This document shows, in pieces, positions 53,534 through 61,902 of a stretch of 64,000 bases of DNA. The DNA lies in NCBI RefSeq assembly GCF_003201355.1, contig NZ_QICL01000002.1, positions 124,001-188,000 on the forward strand. Direction: 5' to 3'. Every line of letters starts with the position of its first letter. Position 1 is the first letter of the stretch. The DNA comes from Indolivaga alginatilytica. GTDB lineage: Bacteria; Bacteroidota; Bacteroidia; Bacteroidales; Dysgonomonadaceae. Position numbers and translations under genes: made by a program. Below the pieces are notes generated by a model. That model saw nothing but the letters and a program-made list of their open reading frames with translations, ran no database searches and was not told where the DNA came from.

Positions 53534-53568
53534 AAGACGAAGCTAATTTAATTAAAAAGCTTCGTCTT
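53534..53568. terminator. Hairpin between the gamma-CA and nuclease genes
   Basis: AAGACGAAGCT (53534-53544) and AGCTTCGTCTT (53558-53568) are exact reverse complements with a 13-bp AT-rich loop. T-tracts are weak, so this is a probable terminator of the gene at 53649. Confidence 0.6.
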
Positions 53569-53630
53569 ATATTATATTTTGGATATGAATGATTTTTGTT
53601 TGTCTTTTATTTCTCGAAGTAAAAGTTGGC

Positions 53631-53651
53631 AAAAAGGTTTGCGACCTTTTA
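53631..53651 (+). repeat. AAGGTCT element at the gamma-CA stop
   Basis: AAAAAGGTTTGCGACCTTTTA: the core AAGGTTTGCGACCTT is 53635-53649, and the final TTA (53649-53651) is the stop codon read leftward. The flank AAAGTTGGC resembles TTGCC of other copies only loosely. Confidence 0.7.
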
Positions 53652-54170
53652 TTCTTCATCTTTGAACCAACCCGAATACATCAAATAATTCTTAGCAATT
53701 TTCTGATTCATTTCTTTGGCCTGCTCGGCATCCACTTTCTTTACGAATTTGGCAGGTACTCCGGCATATATGCTTCCGGGTTCTATAATTGTTCCGCTGA
53801 GTACTACCGATCCGGCAGCAACAATAGAGCCTTCGCCTACTACTGCATGATCGAGAACTATTGCTCCCATGCCGATTAGAGCTCCGCTTTCTATTTTAGC
53901 ACCATGTATTACTACATTATGACCTACCGAAACATCATCGCCTATCTCAACAGTCGACTTTTGATAAAGTGTATGTAAAACAGTACCGTCTTGAATATTC
54001 ACACGGTTGCCTATACGTATTGAATTTACATCACCACGAAGTACAGCATTAAACCAAACGCTGCAATCATCGCCCATGATTACGTCTCCTATTATTGTTG
54101 CATTATCTGCCAAAAAAGCATTTTTTCCTATTTGAGGTGTAAAACCTCTAACTTCTTTAATTAAAGCCAT
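53649..54170 (-). CDS. Gamma-carbonic anhydrase family protein
   Basis: The 173-aa left-handed beta-helix (hexapeptide repeats such as VWFNAVLRGD, IRIGNRVNIQD, VEIGDDVSVG) has metal ligands H66 (HTLYQK), H84 and H89 (GHNVVIHG). These match the zinc/iron ligands of gamma-class carbonic anhydrases, though many relatives (PaaY, YrdA) lack strong activity. A C-terminal helix (EQAKEMNQKIAKNYLMY) is present. No operon partner. Confidence 0.9.
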   Translation of the reverse strand: MALIKEVRGFTPQIGKNAFLADNATIIGDVIMGDDCSVWFNAVLRGDVNSIRIGNRVNIQDGTVLHTLYQKSTVEIGDDVSVGHNVVIHGAKIESGALIGMGAIVLDHAVVGEGSIVAAGSVVLSGTIIEPGSIYAGVPAKFVKKVDAEQAKEMNQKIAKNYLMYSGWFKDEE

Positions 54171-54229
54171 TTTATTTTTCTATATAAATATAAAGTAAAT
54201 ACGAAGCGCAGCAAAAAAGGGGGATAGCC

Positions 54230-56023
54230 TTAGATTGCTTTAGTCTTATCTTTCAGCCATTCTTTTTCTTCTGCGGAAAGACTTGATGACAATCGGTCAT
54301 ATACATACTGATGATAATTGTTGAACCATGAAATTTCTTCCTCTGTAAGCATTTCCTTTACGATTGGGGTTGTATCTATCGGGCAAAGAGTAAGTGTTTC
54401 GAAAGAATAGAAAGCTCCAAACTCTGTTACACAATCTTCTTTTGTCAAGATCAGATTCTCAATACGGATACCGTATTGATTAGCTCGGTAAAGTCCCGGT
54501 TCGTTAGATGTTACCATTCCCGGCTGCAATGTAGTCGGATTTTCGTTCATCCGTATATTTTGAGGACCTTCGTGTACATTGAGAAAATGACCGATACCAT
54601 GCCCAGTTCCATGCAGATAATTAAGTCCATTATCCCATAAAGCTTTTCTAGCCAATATATCTATCTGGCTGCCTCGTGTGCCTTCCGGATATTTACATGT
54701 TGCTATACCTATGTGACCTTTGAGTACCATGGTATAATCCTTTTTCATTTGCTCGGTAAGAGGTCCTACGGCAACAGTACGTGTAATGTCGGTAGTGCCA
54801 TCAAAATATTGAGCGCCCGAATCTATCAGTTGAAGCCCTTCGGGTTTCACTTTAGCTGAGCTTTCGGGTGTTACATGATAGTGAACAATTGCTCCATTAG
54901 GCCCATAACCTGCTATTGTATCGAAACTTTCTCCTACATAAAGGTCTTGTTGACTCCTGTATTCGGTTAGTTTTTCAACGATTGTCATTTCTTCCACTTC
55001 ACCTGTTGGTACAGCTTCTTCAAACCACATAAGGAATTTTACTAAAGCAACACCATCGCGTTGCATTGCATTGCGGAAGCCTTCTTGTTCAGTTTCATTC
55101 TTCTTGCTTTTCATCAGATCGGCAGGAGAAGGAATATCTATGATGCGGCAAGTTTTTGGGATCTTATTATACAGAGCGAAAGATACTTTTGAACTTTGTA
55201 AGCAAATTCGGGTTTGAGGATGAATTGAGCTTATATAATCAAATATCTTATCGTAATCGGCTACTTGTATGTTTTCCTGTTTGAAGTATTGACCCATCTC
55301 TTGAGTCAGCTTCTTAGGATTGATAAACACGACTGTTTCTTTTTTAGAAACATAAGCAAAGCAAACTGCTACAGGATTACACTGAACATCATTCCCCCTG
55401 ATATTGAAAAGCCATGCAATTGTATCCAACGATGCTACTAATAGCGAGTCAGCACCATGCTTGTCTATAATAGTACAGATTTGTGAAATCTTTTTAGAAG
55501 CTTCAAGTCCGCTGTACTTAACGGGTAGTTCAAAAATAGGATTCAGAGGTATCTGAGGTCTGTCTTTCCATATTTCAACAAAAGGGTCGTAATCAGTTAT
55601 TAGATGTAATCCGTTTAGATTCAATCTAACATTTAGCTGAAAAGCTTCGTTTGCTGCATATACGTTTCCATCGATACCCACAGTATTGCCTTCGGATAAT
55701 TCAGAAATCAGCCATTCTTCAATAGTTGGGGTCGTGGGCAAGCCTTCTCTGAAAAGATCGATGCTTGTATTTTCTAATTGCTTTGCAGCTTGAAGGAAAT
55801 AACGCGAGTCTGTCCATAAGCCGGCTTTATCTCGTGTAACAACTACAGTACCGGCAGATCCGGTGAATCCGCTAATCCATTCTCTTGAAGCCCAATGTGC
55901 GGCAGGATACTCACTCAGATGAGGATCGGTGCTGGGGATTATAAACGCATGTAGTTGTTTTTCTTCCAGAAACTTTCTTAGTGCTCCCAGATGGCGTTGT
56001 ATATTGTTTGCCATGACGTGCAA
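54230..56023 (-). CDS. pepP: Xaa-Pro aminopeptidase, M24B
   Basis: The 597-aa protein has two N-terminal creatinase-like domains (about 1-310) and a C-terminal M24 pita-bread domain with metal ligands in LIDSGAQYFDGTTDITRT (two Asp), HGTGHGIGHFLNVHEGP (His), NEPGLY (Glu) and IENL (Glu). This is the long eukaryote-like form common in Bacteroidetes. It removes an N-terminal residue preceding proline. It is the gene upstream of the gamma-CA gene on the same strand. Confidence 0.93.
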   Translation of the reverse strand: MHVMANNIQRHLGALRKFLEEKQLHAFIIPSTDPHLSEYPAAHWASREWISGFTGSAGTVVVTRDKAGLWTDSRYFLQAAKQLENTSIDLFREGLPTTPTIEEWLISELSEGNTVGIDGNVYAANEAFQLNVRLNLNGLHLITDYDPFVEIWKDRPQIPLNPIFELPVKYSGLEASKKISQICTIIDKHGADSLLVASLDTIAWLFNIRGNDVQCNPVAVCFAYVSKKETVVFINPKKLTQEMGQYFKQENIQVADYDKIFDYISSIHPQTRICLQSSKVSFALYNKIPKTCRIIDIPSPADLMKSKKNETEQEGFRNAMQRDGVALVKFLMWFEEAVPTGEVEEMTIVEKLTEYRSQQDLYVGESFDTIAGYGPNGAIVHYHVTPESSAKVKPEGLQLIDSGAQYFDGTTDITRTVAVGPLTEQMKKDYTMVLKGHIGIATCKYPEGTRGSQIDILARKALWDNGLNYLHGTGHGIGHFLNVHEGPQNIRMNENPTTLQPGMVTSNEPGLYRANQYGIRIENLILTKEDCVTEFGAFYSFETLTLCPIDTTPIVKEMLTEEEISWFNNYHQYVYDRLSSSLSAEEKEWLKDKTKAI

Positions 56024-56076
56024 TATTTAAGTATGGTGAAACTATAAGAGTCCGGCGTAGTAGTTGAGGACTCTAT

Positions 56077-56427
56077 TTAACTTTTCATTTTGCAGGACCC
56101 TGTAAAACGGGCTCCCGGTTCTATCTCTATGATTTGAGTAGTAATATCTCCAATCAGATTTGCTGTAACTCTAAGTATTATCGTGTCTTCGCACAACACG
56201 TTGCCTGAAACTTTTCCAAGTAAATCAAGATTTTGACATTCTACATCACCCGAAACGTGACCGTTATTACCGATGATGATTTTTCCCTGGCTGATAATAT
56301 TTCCTTCAATAACTCCATCGATTCGAATATCATCTTGCGTGACTAGATTTCCTGTCAGGACGGTTCCTGTCGATAATACATTATGCATGCCACTTGGGGC
56401 TGGTGCGACTTCCTTACGATTTAGCAT
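56077..56427 (-). CDS. Bactofilin
   Basis: The 116-aa protein is a DUF583/bactofilin domain: STGTVLTGNLVTQDDIRIDG, VIEGNIISQGKIIIGNNGHV, SGDVECQNLDLLGKVSGNV, with repeats of about 18 residues forming a right-handed beta-helix. Bactofilins polymerise into cytoskeletal filaments that help set cell shape or localise cell-wall enzymes. No peptidase (LmdC-type) partner is next to it. A TATATTTG box precedes it. Confidence 0.92.
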   Translation of the reverse strand: MLNRKEVAPAPSGMHNVLSTGTVLTGNLVTQDDIRIDGVIEGNIISQGKIIIGNNGHVSGDVECQNLDLLGKVSGNVLCEDTIILRVTANLIGDITTQIIEIEPGARFTGSCKMKS

Positions 56428-56459
56428 ATGTCAAATTATAATTGAGATTTTTCAGATAA

Positions 56460-56467
56460 CAAATATA
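56460..56467 (-). promoter_or_regulatory. Candidate promoter -7 box for the bactofilin gene
   Basis: Read leftward this is TATATTTG, 33 bp before the ATG at 56427. Confidence 0.5.
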
Positions 56468-56560
56468 AAAAAAAAACTTAGCTTTGCAGCTCTATTCTTC
56501 TACTTAAGTAACAGCAGCTATATAATACAATACTATTCGGCTATAAGAGCCGATTGTATT

Positions 56561-56598
56561 TATACTTGCCAAAGCAATAAAAAAGGTCTGAGACCTTA
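56561..56598 (+). repeat. AAGGTCT palindrome element in the folB leader, best copy
   Basis: TATACTTGCCAAAGCAATAA, then AAAAGGTCTGAGACCTTA with the core at 56583-56597. This copy is the most complete and defines the consensus. It ends 17 bp before the folB ATG. Confidence 0.85.
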
Positions 56599-56614
56599 AT
56601 GTATATCACAGGTT

Positions 56615-56968
56615 ATGGAAACATACATATTACTTGAAAATGTCGAGATATATGCCAATCACGGTGTGTTTGCTCAGGAGACTCTAGTTGGGAATCTTTT
56701 CGTTATCAATCTTAAGCTAAACGTTAATTTCGAGAAAGCTTCAGTATCGGATGATCTGGATGAAACTCTAAGTTATGCTTCAGTTTTTGATGTTGTAAAA
56801 AGAGAAATGATGATACCGTCCAAGTTACTGGAACATGTAGCCGGAAGGATCGTTCGAGCATTGAAATGTGAATTTCCGAAAATCGAAAAAGTAGAACTGA
56901 AAATCTCGAAGAGAAACCCTCCCGTTGGAGGCCAAGTCGAGTTTGCTAGTGTGGTGATTATAGATTGA
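56615..56968 (+). CDS. folB: Dihydroneopterin aldolase
   Basis: The 117-aa protein starts METYILLENVEIYANHGVFAQE, with the pterin-binding/catalytic segment typical of FolB, then DLDETLSYASVFDVVKREM and the Lys-containing KRNPPVGGQVEFASV. It makes the 6-hydroxymethyl-dihydropterin precursor of folate. It is followed by trmH (6 bp) and a hypothetical gene (12 bp) on one transcript. The repeat element lies in its leader. Confidence 0.94.
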   Translation: METYILLENVEIYANHGVFAQETLVGNLFVINLKLNVNFEKASVSDDLDETLSYASVFDVVKREMMIPSKLLEHVAGRIVRALKCEFPKIEKVELKISKRNPPVGGQVEFASVVIID

Positions 56969-56974
56969 AATGTT

Positions 56975-57505
56975 ATGAGAAAACTGAAAATAACGGAATT
57001 GAATAGAATTTCGGCAGAAGAATTTAAAGAGACTGAGAAAATACCCTTAGTGGTTGTGTTAGACAATATTAGAAGTTTGAATAATGTAGGATCTGTATTC
57101 AGAACTTCGGATGCTTTTCTTGTAGAGGCGATCTACTTGTGCGGAATAACTGCAACTCCGCCTAATCCCGAGATACATAAGACTGCATTGGGAGCGGAGC
57201 ATTCTGTAACATGGCAATATTTTGAAGATACGGTAAAAGCTGTGGAGAAATTGCAAGAAAATAACTATACGGTTTTTGCTATTGAACAAGTGGAAAACAG
57301 TGTGATGTTAGATGATTTACAGCTCGATTCTGATAAGAAATATGCAATTGTTATGGGTAACGAAGTGAAAGGTGTACAACAAGCCGTTGTTGATGCTTGT
57401 AATGGCTGCATCGAGATTCCCCAATATGGAACGAAGCATTCTTTAAATGTAGCCGTAACTACGGGAATTGTAATCTGGGATTTCTTTAAGCAACTTCATC
57501 CTTAA
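56975..57505 (+). CDS. TrmH-family RNA methyltransferase
   Basis: The 176-aa SPOUT enzyme has NIRSLNNVGSVFRTSDAF (motif 1), IVMGNEVKGVQQAVVDAC (motif 2) and IEIPQYGTKHSLNVAVTTGI (motif 3, trefoil knot). It uses S-adenosylmethionine to methylate 2'-O of tRNA or rRNA; the exact position is not predictable. It starts 6 bp after folB. Confidence 0.92.
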   Translation: MRKLKITELNRISAEEFKETEKIPLVVVLDNIRSLNNVGSVFRTSDAFLVEAIYLCGITATPPNPEIHKTALGAEHSVTWQYFEDTVKAVEKLQENNYTVFAIEQVENSVMLDDLQLDSDKKYAIVMGNEVKGVQQAVVDACNGCIEIPQYGTKHSLNVAVTTGIVIWDFFKQLHP

Positions 57506-57517
57506 TAGATGTAGAGT

Positions 57518-58132
57518 ATGATAAGTGAGAAAGGAAAACGGAAGCTTATCTATAAAGATCAATTATTTTATTGGTTTGTGAAATTAGATGAGGATTATGA
57601 TATACCCTATTTGCATATCATTTCTGATGACAAGCAGCTGTGTTTAGTTTATCGAGTGAATCAAATCAGTGATGAGTTTATACATCCAAAAATAGGAGTC
57701 CTGAAAAGTGATAAGATGAAAAAAGGGTTGTATTGCTTCTTCTCACCAATAGCAGACGAATTTATTTCTACTCATAATGTTCGAGCGATATTAAACTGGC
57801 ATGAACAACAGGATGAGAATTTAGATCCAATCGAAGTGAGAGTACCAACTAATCCTTTTGAAGATATTGATTTTAAAGATGGATATGTAACCCATATTGA
57901 AACTGATTTTTCACGAGACAGTTTACGTGAAGATATGTTGCAGGTTATCTATCCGAAAGGTTATTTGTTAGATGTTGGTTGGTATGGTGCAAGTGAAGGA
58001 TTTATCGTTTCTATAATCAAGGATCAAGATTGGGAAAATCCTATAAGAAAAACAAGGAAAAGTATTTTTAATTTGAATGAGGCTGTTGTTAAATCAATAG
58101 AGATCATTGGAAAGTTAATGATGGACAAATAA
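57518..58132 (+). CDS. Hypothetical protein, 204 aa
   Basis: I do not recognise this protein. It is soluble, acidic in the middle (NWHEQQDENLDPIEVRVPTN), with YSQLFYWFVKLDEDYD-like aromatic residues at the N-terminus and an amphipathic C-terminus. It has no signal peptide. It is 12 bp after trmH on the same strand and converges on waaA 26 bp later. A short tail region (IRKTRKSIFNLNEAVVKSIE) may be a helix. Function is unknown. Confidence 0.6.
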   Translation: MISEKGKRKLIYKDQLFYWFVKLDEDYDIPYLHIISDDKQLCLVYRVNQISDEFIHPKIGVLKSDKMKKGLYCFFSPIADEFISTHNVRAILNWHEQQDENLDPIEVRVPTNPFEDIDFKDGYVTHIETDFSRDSLREDMLQVIYPKGYLLDVGWYGASEGFIVSIIKDQDWENPIRKTRKSIFNLNEAVVKSIEIIGKLMMDK

Positions 58133-58158
58133 ATGCTCTAACTTCTTACTCAGCTCCT

Positions 58159-59394
58159 TTACTTCAAATCAATAATCTGCATTACTTTATCTACTACACC
58201 TGCATTGTTTCTTACATATTCTCCTGCAAGATTACCTGCTGAACTTAGTACCTGAGGGTATTCTAAAAACTCATTCATAAGACTCCAGAAGTTTTCGTCA
58301 TCTTGTATCGGATATCCTCCGCCTTCTTCGATGAGTTGATGCGCCTCTCTGAACTTCTTGAAGTTTGGTCCAAAGAATACAGGGATGCCATATACGGCAG
58401 CTTCTAGAATATTATGAATACCGACTCCAAATCCACCACCTACGTAAGCTATTTCTCCATATTCGTAAAGAGAGGATAGTAAGCCGAAAGAATCGACTAT
58501 AAGACAGTCGTATTGTTGTATGTTTTCTACTGTTGCCTTTGAATAGCGGATAGAAGGACGTTTTACTATGCTTTCTATATAGCTTAAATGTGCTTCGTGT
58601 ATTTCGTGAGGTGCTATTATAAGCTTAAGGTCAGGGTTGCCATTGAAGTACTTTACAAATATATCTTCATCCTTAGGCCATGAACTTCCGGCTACAAGAG
58701 TTATCTGTTTTTCGCCTTTTTCGTTTTTGGTAAATGCTTCCGCAAGAGGAAGTGTTTTAGCTCCGGCTTTAATGTCTAAAACCCGATCGAAGCGGGTATC
58801 ACCACAAACTTCCACATTCTTTACTCCGATATTATTGAGGAGTTGCTTCGAGTTTTCATCCTGTACACAAATACAGGAGTAAAAGTGAAGCATCTTTTGG
58901 TAAAATTTTCCGTACCATCTAAAGAATATCTGATTGGGACGGAAAATAGCTGATACCATATAGATGGGTATGTCTTTTTTATGTAGTTGATTAACATAAT
59001 TGTACCAGAATTCGTACTTTATGAAAATCGCCATGTGAGGGTTTGCCAGATTCAGAAAGCGTTTTACTTTGCTCTTTCTGTCGAAAGGGAGGTAACATAC
59101 TATATCTGCCAACTCATAATCTTTACGTACTTCGTAGCCCGAAGGCGAGAAGAATGTCAATAGTATTTTGTATGATGTATGATTCTCCTTTATGTTTTCG
59201 ATAATTGGTCTTCCCTGCTCAAACTCACCTAATGATGCGGCGTGTAACCAAATATATTTAGCATTGGGATCTATTTCTGATTCAAGTTTTTTGAACACAT
59301 CTCTGTGTCCTTTAACTATCAATCTGGCTTTTTTGTGAAAAGGCGATATGATATATACAATAAAAGCGTAAAGACCTATGATGAAATTATACAT
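58159..59394 (-). CDS. waaA: 3-deoxy-D-manno-octulosonic acid transferase
   Basis: The 411-aa inner-membrane enzyme has an N-terminal TM anchor (about 1-18), a conserved lipid-A-binding region HAASLGEFEQGRPIIENI (about 50-67), and a C-terminal GT-B half with VAGSSWPKDEDIF, IIAPHEIHEAH and EYGEIAYVGGGFGVGIHNILE. It adds Kdo to lipid IVA. It follows gltX by 2 bp on one transcript. Confidence 0.95.
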   Translation of the reverse strand: MYNFIIGLYAFIVYIISPFHKKARLIVKGHRDVFKKLESEIDPNAKYIWLHAASLGEFEQGRPIIENIKENHTSYKILLTFFSPSGYEVRKDYELADIVCYLPFDRKSKVKRFLNLANPHMAIFIKYEFWYNYVNQLHKKDIPIYMVSAIFRPNQIFFRWYGKFYQKMLHFYSCICVQDENSKQLLNNIGVKNVEVCGDTRFDRVLDIKAGAKTLPLAEAFTKNEKGEKQITLVAGSSWPKDEDIFVKYFNGNPDLKLIIAPHEIHEAHLSYIESIVKRPSIRYSKATVENIQQYDCLIVDSFGLLSSLYEYGEIAYVGGGFGVGIHNILEAAVYGIPVFFGPNFKKFREAHQLIEEGGGYPIQDDENFWSLMNEFLEYPQVLSSAGNLAGEYVRNNAGVVDKVMQIIDLK

Positions 59395-59396
59395 GC

Positions 59397-60920
59397 TTAA
59401 GCTTTGTATTCAATTTTAGAAATAGCAGTTTTTAATCGATTAAGAGTTTCTTCTTTACCAATTGTTGCCGTAATGTCAAACATATGAGGTCCTTTCGATT
59501 CGCCAACAATAGCCAGTCGAAAAGCATTCATTATATTGCCTAAATGGTATCCTTTATCTTCGATCCATTGTTTTACAATTTCTTCTTGGTTGTGTGCCGA
59601 GAAATCGGATATTGCATTCAATACATCAGATAATTCGGATATCTGAGCCGATGAATCTTCTTTCCAGCGTTTTTTTATTACTTTCTCATCATAGCTATCG
59701 GGAGCTTTGAAGAAGAAAGAGGATTGATCCCATAAGTCGGGGATTAAGTTAGCACGCTCTTTTATAAGACCCACAACTGTTTCAATATACTCAACTTTAG
59801 CGTTGACTCCTTCTTTTTGCAAGATAGGTTCGAATAGTTTTGCTAATTCTTCATTAGAAGTAGCTTGAATATATTGATGGTTGAACCATTTTCCTTTTTC
59901 GAAGTCGAATTTCGCACCACTTTTGCTACATCTTTCAATTGAGAAAAGTTTGATTAACTCCTCCATAGACATGATCTCCTGGTCGTTGCCGGGATTCCAT
60001 CCCAGTAAAGCTAAGAAGTTAACAACTGCACTTGGTAGATACCCGCTTTCTCTGTATCCCGAAGATACTTCTTGAGTCTTAGGATCAGTCCAAAGCAAAG
60101 GAAATACGGGGAAACCTAAACGGTCGCCGTCGCGTTTACTTAGCTTGCCTTTTCCGTCAGGTTTCAAAAGAAGTGCAAGGTGGGTGAATTTTGGCATGAT
60201 GTCTGTCCATCCAAAAGCCCTGTATAATAATACATGCAGAGGAGCAGATGGTAGCCATTCTTCGCCTCTTATTACATGCGATATTTCCATTAAATGGTCA
60301 TCTACAATGTTTGCAAGATGATATGTAGGCAGATTGTCTGCTGATTTGAATAATACTTTGTCGTCAAGCTCTGATGAGTTAATAACTACTTTTCCTCTGA
60401 TAAGATCGTCTACTGTAATATCCTCATTAGGCTCTATCTTGAAGCGGACAACGTAATTTTCGCCTTTGTCAATTAGTGTCTGAACCTCTTCTTGCGAAAG
60501 AGTCAAAGAGTTTTTCATAAGTCCTCTTGTAGAGGCATCATATTGGAAATTCTCAATTTCTGCTCTTTTGGCATCTAACTCGGCAGGAGTGTCGAATGCC
60601 ATATAAGCAGCACCTTTATTGAGAAGAATATCAACGTATTCTTTATAAATATGTTTTCTGTCTGATTGTCTGTATGGTCCGTATTGACCACCAACGTGAG
60701 TTCCTTCATCAAAGTTAAGACCTAGCCATGTAAGTGCTTCAATGATATATTCCTCAGCACCCGGCACAAAGCGTTGCGAGTCAGTATCCTCAATTCGAAG
60801 AATGAAATCTCCACCTTGTTGTTTAGCAAAAAGGTAATTGTATAATGCAGTACGTACTCCTCCGATATGCAATGGACCTGTAGGACTGGGAGCAAAGCGC
60901 ACCCTTACTTGTGAACTCAT
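59397..60920 (-). CDS. gltX: Glutamyl-tRNA synthetase
   Basis: The 507-aa class I synthetase starts [20 protein letters not shown] with the HIGH-type motif HIGG, then [11 protein letters not shown], and KMSKS counterpart KLSKRDGD (about 263-270). The C-terminal anticodon-binding half (about 340-507) is helical. It charges tRNA-Glu. Being discriminating or not cannot be read directly. waaA follows 2 bp later. Confidence 0.96.
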   Translation of the reverse strand: MSSQVRVRFAPSPTGPLHIGGVRTALYNYLFAKQQGGDFILRIEDTDSQRFVPGAEEYIIEALTWLGLNFDEGTHVGGQYGPYRQSDRKHIYKEYVDILLNKGAAYMAFDTPAELDAKRAEIENFQYDASTRGLMKNSLTLSQEEVQTLIDKGENYVVRFKIEPNEDITVDDLIRGKVVINSSELDDKVLFKSADNLPTYHLANIVDDHLMEISHVIRGEEWLPSAPLHVLLYRAFGWTDIMPKFTHLALLLKPDGKGKLSKRDGDRLGFPVFPLLWTDPKTQEVSSGYRESGYLPSAVVNFLALLGWNPGNDQEIMSMEELIKLFSIERCSKSGAKFDFEKGKWFNHQYIQATSNEELAKLFEPILQKEGVNAKVEYIETVVGLIKERANLIPDLWDQSSFFFKAPDSYDEKVIKKRWKEDSSAQISELSDVLNAISDFSAHNQEEIVKQWIEDKGYHLGNIMNAFRLAIVGESKGPHMFDITATIGKEETLNRLKTAISKIEYKA

Positions 60921-61120
60921 ATTGATAAAAATATCTGTGACTCGAATTTAGAAAAATGGCTACAAAAATATGCAAAAAATCTCAATATTAGACTAAAGTA
61001 TTTATCAAATAAGCATCTTTTAGTTTCAATCTTACTGAAAAAAGATTTTTGTCATAAATTAATTATATCTTTATCAGTAAAGTGTAATTATTAACTTATG
61101 TATACATGTATTCATTCTAG

Positions 61121-61846
61121 ATGATACTAAGTCATTTTTTTGCAAACGATATCGATGTAATATTCTGGATATTATTAGAAGGCGGAATTTATATGATCAT
61201 TGGAGTTTTGCTTTGTATAAGGGGAATATCTTCTTTTTTTGTAATGTGTGATCATATCATACAAAAACTTGGTAGTAAGATTATCAGAAATGCTTTATCT
61301 ATTCTAGTCTTCTTGGTCTATTTAGGGTTGTTAGTCTTCTCAATATATATACCCATATGGGTAGGCGAACAAAGAGGGTTTGTTATCGCGGCAAAAGTGC
61401 TTTATGCTATCGGATGGGTACTGATTTTGCCTGATATTGTATCTGCCTTGATTGAGGAGATAAATCGAGGAAAGATTAGGATCAGCAAGAAAGAATTAAG
61501 AGAAAATCCTCATCTCCTATTAAATGCACGGGGAGTATACTCTATCGCTAAAATAATTAGGCTGGATGAAATATCTCCCCAATATTATTGGATTACGTAT
61601 GAGTTTCTATGGAAAGGCAGACGATACACCAACAGGATAGCCAGATATAAGACAAAGAGAAACGGAGCATTCGAAATATATGAACAGGATTGTCTCTTTT
61701 TTGTTCTACTGATGAAAAAAAATCCCTCGAATAACATTTTAACAGAGAATTTAGTACCTCAAACTAGAAAGTTAACATTGACAGAAGAGGATGTTCCCAA
61801 AAATGGCTGGAAAAGAAGAGAGTATATGCAATTTATTGAACAATAA
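61121..61846 (+). CDS. Hypothetical membrane protein, 241 aa
   Basis: The protein has about three hydrophobic segments in its first 110 residues (FWILLEGGIYMIIGVLLCI, ALSILVFLVYLGLLVFSIYI, AAKVLYAIGWVLILPDIVSA), then a basic cytosolic or periplasmic half with GRRYTNRIARYKTKRNGAFEI. That half resembles DUF3592-like domains only faintly. It stands alone between gltX and the C1 peptidase, with a terminator after it. Confidence 0.6.
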   Translation: MILSHFFANDIDVIFWILLEGGIYMIIGVLLCIRGISSFFVMCDHIIQKLGSKIIRNALSILVFLVYLGLLVFSIYIPIWVGEQRGFVIAAKVLYAIGWVLILPDIVSALIEEINRGKIRISKKELRENPHLLLNARGVYSIAKIIRLDEISPQYYWITYEFLWKGRRYTNRIARYKTKRNGAFEIYEQDCLFFVLLMKKNPSNNILTENLVPQTRKLTLTEEDVPKNGWKRREYMQFIEQ

Positions 61847-61880
61847 AAAAGACCCAATCTCTAAAAGAAAGGGTCTTTTT
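61845..61880. terminator. Bidirectional terminator
   Basis: AAAAAAGACCC and GGGTCTTTTT form a 10-bp stem across a 15-bp loop, with A/T tracts on both strands. It separates the convergent 241-aa and C1-peptidase genes. Confidence 0.8.
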
Positions 61881-61902
61881 ATATATTGTTCTAAGTAATG
61901 GC

